This document shows, one piece after another, positions 58,230-64,000 of a DNA stretch of 64,000 nucleotides. The notes under the pieces were generated by a model. The model saw only the letters and a program-made list of their open reading frames with translations, had not been told where the DNA came from and did no database searches. Position 1 is the first letter of the stretch; every line of letters begins with the position of its first letter. Source of the stretch: Bettongia penicillata ogilbyi (lineage: Eukaryota; Chordata; Mammalia; Diprotodontia; Potoroidae); contig JAJHZJ010000005.1 of assembly GCA_023548195.1 (NCBI GenBank), forward strand, positions 62,001-126,000. The letters are read 5' to 3'. The position numbers were made by a program, and so were the translations under genes.

Positions 58230-59356
58230 TGTTTACTTTTTCATGCTTCTTCTCATTCTTGTGTTTGAAAGTCAAATTTTCTTTTCATCTCTGATCTTTT
58301 CATCAAGAATGTTTGAAAGTCCTCTGTTTCATTGAAAGACCATATTTTCCCCTGAAGCATTATACTCAGTTTTACTGTGTAGGTGATTCTTGGTTTTAGT
58401 CCTAGTTCCTTTGACTTCTGGAGTATCCTATTTTACACCCTTCGATCACTTAATGTAGAAGCTGCTAGATCGTGAATTATCCTGATTGTATTTCCACAAT
58501 ACTGGAATTGTTTCTCCCTAACTGCTTGCAAGATTTTCTCCTTGACCTGGGAATTCTGGAATTTGGCCACAATGCTCCTAGGAGTTTCTCTTTTTGGATC
58601 TCTTTCAGGCGGTGATTGATGGATTCTTTCAATACATATTTTGCCCTCTGGTTCTAGAATGTCAGGGCAGTTTTCCTCGATAATTGCATGGAAGATGATG
58701 TCTAGGCTCTTTTTTTGATCATGACTTTCAGGTAGTCCCATAATTTTTAAATTGTCTCTCATGGATTTATTTTCCAGGTCAGTTGTTTTTTCCCATGAGA
58801 TATTTCACATTCTCTTTCATTTTTTCATTCTTTTGATTTTGTTTTGTGATTTCTTGGTTTCTCAGAAAGTCACTAGGCTCCATCTGTTCCATTCTAATTT
58901 TGAGAGAACTATTCTCTTCAGTAAGCTTTCGAACCTCTTTTTCCATTTGGCTAATTTTGCTTTTGAAAGCATTCTTCTCCTCTTTGGCTTTTTGAACCTC
59001 TTTTGCCAATTGAGTGAGCCTATTTTGCAAGGTGTTATTTTCTTCAGCATTTTTTTTGGGTCTCCTTTAGCAAGGTATTGACCCGTTTTTCATGCTTTTC
59101 TTGCATCTCTCTCATTTTCTCTTCCCAGTTTGTCCTCCACCTGTCTAACTTGATTTTCAAAATCCTTTTTGAGCTCTTCCATGTCCTGAGCCCACTGGAC
59201 GTCCACCTCGCATGTCTGGGATAGAGTGGCCCCGACCTCCACGTCTTTCCCTGATGGTAAGAATTGTTCCTCATCATCAGAATTGAAAGGTGGGACCATC
59301 TGTACCCTATCAAAGTAGCTTTCTATAGTCTTATTTTTCTTCCCTTTTCTGGGCAT
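58230..59356 (-). pseudogene. HAL1 ORF1 copy E, broken
   Basis: The start is the complement of 59354-59356. The N-terminal frame (59090-59416) carries MPRKGKKNKTIESYF and the start of the coiled coil. 58779-59030 carries the heptads (QLAKEVQKAKEEKNAFKSKI, KLTEENSSLKIRMEQ). 58433-58762 carries LKIMGLPESHDQKKSLDIIF, SPPERDPKRETPRSIVAKFQ and FQYCGNTIRIIHDLAAS. Three frames cover almost the whole protein, so few frame changes have accumulated. Confidence 0.82.
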
Positions 59357-60103
59357 TTTCCCAGCCATTTTCTTGAGTTCTGAGATTCCTGTCCACACCC
59401 GCCTAGATCCGCCCATCCAGTGCTTGGGGTCTGAGATTCAACTGGGCTTTCTGTGGCAGGCGTGGCTGCTATTCAATGTTGGCTTAAGTTCTGGGGCTCA
59501 GGTGGGGGCAGGGCCGCCTCCCAGTCTCAGTTCCCTCAGGGCCTTTATGCAGAGACCTTCTGTAATGGAGCGGGTGGGGCAGGGCCATCTCCCAGGCTCA
59601 GTTCCCTCAGGGAGTTTATGAAGAGACCTTCGGTAATCGAGCTCCTGCTTGTTCCAGGAGTCCCAGACTTCTGCCACTGCCTCTGCCGCTCCTTCCGCTG
59701 CTACCTCCCGAAGGGGCCTGAATCACGGAGACACCCTGCTCCCCTCTCGGCCAGTCCAGACATCTCTCTCACTGACCTTTAGCATCTGCGGGCGGAGGGA
59801 CCTTCCTGGCCTCTGGAGATTCCGCCCCTGAAGCCTGCTCGGATCTGCTCCTCTGGGCCCACGTGCCCAGGGCAGCACCGTGGTGGACTCCACTGTCCAG
59901 GGCGTGATGGACCCCTGGGGACGGCTCTCCAGGGCTCTTTAGAATGGAAATCTTTTCAACTGTGTTTCTGCGCGCCTTGCAGTGCTCCAGAATTTGTGGG
60001 GAGTTCTTCTTGCAGAAAATATATGGGCTTTGGGTTCGGAGCTAACATACATGAGTCTTCTACTCTGCCACCTTGGCTCCACCCTCTGCCCAATTCTATT
60101 TTT

Positions 60104-60690
60104 AAGGAATTATTTTTTTTCAATGATAACTTACACTTCTTTTTCCACGTAGCCCATTCTATTTTTTAAAGAGTTATTTTCTTCAGTGAATGTTTATAGC
60201 TCCTGTTCTATTTTATCAATTCTATTTTTAAGAGAGTTGTTTCTTCAGTGAATTTTTGTATATCTTTTCCATATTGTGTTTTAATTTACAAAGTTTTTCA
60301 TACTTTTTCATCAATATCTTTCCACTCTCATTTCTTTCCCCATTTTCTCTTCTATCTCCCTTATTTGGTTTTTATAGCATTTTTGAACTCTTTCAGGAGT
60401 ACTTTTTTGGGGGCCTGAGACAAATTCGCATTTTTCCTTAAGGGTTTGTATATATCTTCTCTGACATTACTTTTCTCCTCGAATTTGTCTTTTGATCTTC
60501 CTTTTACCTTATTGTCTTTCTATAGTGAGGTTATTATTATGTTTTGCTTATTTCCCAGGTTACTTCTTGACTTTTAACCTTTTGTTAAAGTTGAGCTCTG
60601 CTTACTGGGTCATGTAGCCACTTTCTCAAGTTCCTTCCCTTGAAGTGATAGAGCTTCAACTTTGGCTGATGCTGGAGCCACAAGACCCAT
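60104..60690 (-). mobile_element. Older L1 ORF1/5' UTR fragment, right of HAL1 copy E
   Basis: 'agagttattttcttcagtga', repeated 'caattctatttttaag'-like text and 'tcatttctttccccattttc' read on the minus strand as a degenerate coiled-coil-coding ORF1 start, then a 5' UTR. It continues 57046-57204. Confidence 0.6.
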
Positions 60691-60704
60691 TTTTTGGCCC
60701 CTCC

Positions 60705-60935
60705 TGGGGAAAAGAGAAACTCATCTGGCCCTACAGGACAAAAGAGAAGATGGGGACAAGGGAAGGGAGGGATGATAGAAGAGAGGGCAGATTGGTGATA
60801 GGGAAAATCAGAATGCTCGTTGTATTGGGGTGGGGAAGAGGATAAATGTGGAGAAAATTTGGATCCCAAAATTTTGTGAAAATGAATGTAAAAAGTTAAA
60901 TAAATAAATTTATATTACAAAAACTCAAAAAAAAA
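60705..60935 (+). mobile_element. HAL1 3' end, 5'-truncated, opposite in orientation to copy E
   Basis: From 'ctcatctggccctacaggac' to 'aatgaatgtaaaaagttaaa' it closely matches the complement of 57222-57425, including the subfamily variant 'ttggatcccaaaattttgtg'. It ends in an A-rich run. Only about 220 bp of 3' UTR is present, a typical truncated insertion. Confidence 0.8.
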
Positions 60936-60949
60936 GAAAATCAGTTTTC

Positions 60950-62505
60950 TGCTGATAGTACCAATCCAAAGCGCTTTTATGATTCCCTGAAAGCTATTTA
61001 TGTACCACAATCCTATGGCGCATCACAATTACTCATTGCTGATGGAGCCACATTAATTAGTGATAAGAACATGATCCTAGACAAATGGGCTGAACACTTC
61101 CACAATGTTCTCAACAGACCATCAAAACTGAGGCCATTGACCATTTACCTGAGGTTGAAGTCAATCCTTTCTTAGCTGAACTTCGAACTGCAAAAGAGGC
61201 TTCGAGGGTCATTGGGCTCCTTTCATGTTTCAAAGCACCTAGTGCTGACTCTATTCCAGTTAGATTTCCAAGGTAGTGGGATCATTTTTCACACAGAAGC
61301 TGACTGAAATTTCCCAGGTTATATGGCAAGAAGAGGATATCCCCAAGGATTGCAAGGATGCCTCCATTGTCCATCTCTTTAAGGGTAAAGGGAACTGATT
61401 GTCCTGTGACAATCACAGGGCAATCTCTCTCTTAGTCATTGCTCGCAAAATTATTTCTATTGTCCTCTTTAATGGGCTGATCCTTCACCTGGAAGTTGGA
61501 CATATACCTGAGAGCCAGTGTTGCTTCAGAAACGACCAAGGAACATTCCATATTGTATTTACTGCCTGACAACTCTAGCAGAAATGCCAAGACTAGAACA
61601 GAGGTTTGTACATAGTGTTTGCAGATTGATCAAGGCCTTTGACACTGTTAGTCATGAGGGCTTATGGAAAATTATATCATTTTTTTTTACCTGGAGAAGT
61701 TCATCAATATTATACTTCCGTTTAATGATGGCATGTTTGCCTGGGTTCTGAATAATATACAAAGCTCTCGTGCCTTCCTAATCACTAATGGAGTGAAAAA
61801 GGATTGTGTGGTTGCTCCTATGCTTTTTGGCATGATATTTTCCGTTATATGGACAAATGCTTTCAGTGAGGAAGAACACGGCATAAAGTTCAACTATCAT
61901 ACTGATGGTAAGTTCTTCAATTTGAAAAGCTTCCAAACCAAGACCAAAGTGTAAGGAGTGTTGGTGCATGACGATAACCTGGCAGAATAATGTACCAGAC
62001 AGTGAAGTCCTTCCTTGAGCTCAACTGCCAAGTATTCAAACTACACTTCAGAGAGTGCAACTCTGATCTGTTAGACACGTTGTTTGAATACAAAATATAC
62101 ACTTGCCAAAAAGACTATTTAATGGAGAACTTGAATTGGGCAGGAGATCATATGGTGGCCAGAAGAAATGATGCAAGGACACTGTCAAGATCTCTCTTAA
62201 GAATTTTGGATTTGATTGACCAACATGTGAGACACTAGCACAGGACCGCTCAGCATGGCATTCTTACATAAGAGAAGGATCTGTGCTCTTTCAGCAAAGC
62301 AAAATTGAGGCAGCACAAATTAAACTCAGGATGCACAAATTTGGGATATCCGCCCCAAATATTCATACTGACTATATGTGCCCAACCTGTGGTAGAGTAT
62401 TTCGAGCTTGAATTGGTCTGATCAGGTACAGTAGGACAAACTGAAACTTCACTTTAGAATGGTGATGTCATTTTGGTCCTCTTCGAAGATGAAGGACACC
62501 AACCA
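60950..62505 (+). mobile_element. RTE-clade LINE, RT domain to 3' end, sense
   Basis: It begins mid-ORF ('tccaaagcgcttttatgatt'). RT blocks are visible in pieces: coding for SIVHLFKGKGN, then RLIKAFDTVSHEGLWKII (61518-61751, with the catalytic-Asp F-D block), then GVKKDCVVAPMLFGMIFSVI (61664-61954). The -ADD- box is decayed to HDDN. The end is 'gaagatgaaggacaccaacc', matching the end of the antisense copy at 19168. Stops and frame changes show it is dead. The 5' half, including the endonuclease, is missing. Confidence 0.82.
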
Positions 62506-62854
62506 TATTTTATATAAAATAATTGAAATCTTTCATCGTAAGGTTTTATTCTTCCCTGTTCCTCATATCATAACACACAAATGCCTTCTGCCACTATTTA
62601 CTCCTTTACTTCTCTCTCATATAATGAGGTGGTCTTACTAAGACTAATACCTCCACTTGCACAAACTCTCCCATTCTATACCGTCTTCTGCAATAAATCA
62701 CTATCTCTGTTGCCCCAATCTATCATTTATTTTCAATTTTTCCTTATATTCTAACTCATTCTCTATTGCACAGAAATTTGCTAGAAATATTCCCATCTCT
62801 CCCCCTTCCTTGAAAAAAAAATCACTTGATGCTTTCATACATAGTAGCTATATC
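62506..62854. other. No gene or clear repeat recognised
   Basis: Pyrimidine-rich, AT-rich sequence with short open stretches but no recognisable protein. Confidence 0.4.
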
Positions 62855-63010
62855 TTGTCTGCCCTAGATTTGGAATCAAGAAAACATGGTTTGGAATCTC
62901 AGTTCCATGTGTGACCATATTTGTGACCATGAGATAATCACTTAGCCACATTGGTGTTGGTTTCTTCATTTGTAAAATGAGAGTGCTAAATTTGATGGTC
63001 CTTCTGGCAT
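62855..63010 (+). mobile_element. MIR/CORE-type SINE, sense, ending in the GAA tract
   Basis: 'gatttggaatcaagaaaaca', 'gagataatcacttagccaca', 'ggtttcttcatttgtaaaat' and 'gagagtgctaaatttgatgg' follow SINE order. The (GAA)n tract starts where the SINE 3' end ('ggtcccttc...' type) would be. Confidence 0.75.
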
Positions 63011-63180
63011 GGAGAGAGAAGAAGAAGAAGAAGAAGAAGAAGAAGAAGAAGAAGAAGAAGAAGAAGAAGAAGAAGAAGAAGAAGAAGAAGAAGAAGAAGA
63101 AGAAGAAGAAGAAGAAGAAGAAGAAGAAGAAGAAGAAGAAGAAGAAGAAGAAGAAGAAGAAGAAGAAGAGAGAAGAAGAG
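63011..63180. repeat. (GAA)n triplet repeat, about 50 units
   Basis: Uninterrupted GAA from about 63018 to 63168, with GAGA edges. All long single-residue frames here (poly-K, poly-E, poly-R, and poly-S/L on the other strand) are repeat translations. Confidence 0.97.
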
Positions 63181-64000
63181 CACCTTTGGTAAACTCAATA
63201 TTTATGAGCACAGGCTAGATGAAGTTCCAGGAAGAGTATCAAGGAGGATCATCAGGAGAGACGTAATGTGCTGAAAACCCAAAGAGAAAAGGATATGAAA
63301 GAGGGTGAACAAAATATCAAAGTTTTAGAAAGGTAGAGAAGGAAAAGGACTAAGTAAACAAAATTGGATTTGGCAATTGAGGTATCTTTGTTAAGTTTGG
63401 AGAGAATACTGTCAGTTGAATGACGAGTTTGGAAGCCAAACTGCAGAAAGCTTTGAAGAGAGTGACTGGAGAGGAAGTGAAGTCACCCATTTTAGATTGC
63501 TTCCTCAAAATTTTAACCATTCAGGGAAGGAAAGATATGAAATTACAACTATTCGGGATAGATGGGTGAAAAGAGATTTTTTTTGAAGATGGGTAAGATC
63601 TACTTATATATGTAATAAGAGAAGCAATACATGGGGAGGGACAAATTTCATGCAAGTGATAGACTAAGGATAATGAATGGGAGACAATCTGTTGTAAGAG
63701 ATAGGATAAAATGTTATCAATTAAAAGGGCTGAATTTTGCAAATAAAAGAGTGACCTCCAGGTGAATCAGAATGAAAAAGGAGAAAGCAGGAGAAGGCAT
63801 TTGAGTGATATGAAATAAGGGGAAGAAGAAAAGCAAATGCCATATTAATAAAGAGTTTCATTTCTTTCCCCTGTAAATTGTGGGTTAAAGTTAATAAGAG
63901 TGATTCTGAATGATACACTTTAGTTCTTACTTGAAGAGTGATGGACTGGAGGTGCAGAATATGCATACATTTTTAAATATGGCCATAGTCTTTATTTTTT
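63181..64000. other. Purine-rich sequence, possible ancient repeat
   Basis: 'gatttggcaattgaggtatc', 'gagtttggaagccaaactgc' and 'tttgaagagagtgactggag' recall a widespread ancient mammalian interspersed repeat, but I cannot name it with confidence. No coding signal. Confidence 0.35.

Larger units (their letters stand above)
57222..60086 (-). mobile_element. HAL1-like LINE copy E, antisense, nested in an older L1
   Basis: The 3' terminus is at the left ('cattttcacaaaattttggg') and the 5' terminus at the right ('gccaccttggctccaccc'). The target duplication is tgcccaattgtattgtt (57205-57221) and tgcccaattctattttt (60087-60103), two mismatches in 17 bp. Complete layout without ORF2. The 5' UTR has a local duplication: 'cccaggctcagttccctcag'-type text occurs twice around 59520-59625. 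Confidence 0.85.

Noticed and set aside
62966..63218. Open frames of almost pure Ser, Leu, Lys or Glu
   Set aside because: They are translations of the (GAA)n tract in different frames and strands.

Overview
This 64 kb window looks like repeat-rich, gene-poor, AT-rich marsupial (metatherian) nuclear DNA. The evidence is the repeat set. LINE-1 and 'half-LINE' (HAL1-like) copies begin with the GGGAGGAGCCAAGATGG type of 5' UTR. RTE-clade LINEs, MIR/L2 relics and a SINE with an RTE-like tail are also present. I cannot name the species. I found no host protein-coding gene, tRNA or rRNA gene. Every convincing coding signal is a transposable element or an endogenous retrovirus (ERV), and all are broken.

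Layout. 0-2.1 kb: old L1 in antisense with a second L1 3' end inside it. 2.1-6.7 kb: mostly unrecognised DNA with MIR/L2 relics and a (TA)n(TG)n tract. 6.7-10.7 kb: an L1-type 5' end joined directly to a complete HAL1-like element. 12.1-14.8 kb: a deleted betaretrovirus-like provirus inside an old antisense L1. Its order is LTR, PBS, splice donor, gag start, gag-env in-frame fusion, env TM, a constitutive-transport-element-like RNA, PPT, LTR. 19.2-29.3 kb: a nested cluster of an RTE 3' half, an antisense HAL1 carrying a solo LTR, and a sense HAL1 carrying another solo LTR and an LTR fragment, the last inserted in the 3' end of an antisense L1. 29.6-35.1 kb: an antisense RTE split by an antisense HAL1. 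35-41 kb: largely unrecognised. 41-47 kb: two older L1 copies arranged 5' end to 5' end. 48-50.7 kb: antisense HAL1. 50.7-57 kb: RTE and SINE relics. 57.0-60.9 kb: antisense HAL1 nested in an older L1, followed by an oppositely oriented HAL1 3' end. 61-62.5 kb: RTE reverse transcriptase part. 63.0-63.2 kb: a long (GAA)n tract.

How the pieces fit. Six HAL1-like copies share a 5' UTR, an ORF1 (coiled coil, RNA-binding fold, C-terminal domain), a microsatellite directly after ORF1, and a purine-rich 3' UTR with no ORF2. They would have depended on ORF2 protein from full L1s, whose remains lie at 27.6-29.3 and 46.1-47.1 kb. RTE copies would have supplied the machinery for the RTE-tailed SINE near 54.6 kb. 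Four HAL1 insertions have readable target-site duplications, so the order of nesting can be worked out. The provirus is the most distinctive locus. It keeps two transport-element half-repeats and an almost open TM region, but has lost capsid, pol and the N-terminal half of SU.

All family assignments come from reading and comparing copies within the window and from general knowledge of these families. No database search was run, and element ends are approximate unless a target-site duplication or LTR terminus is quoted.
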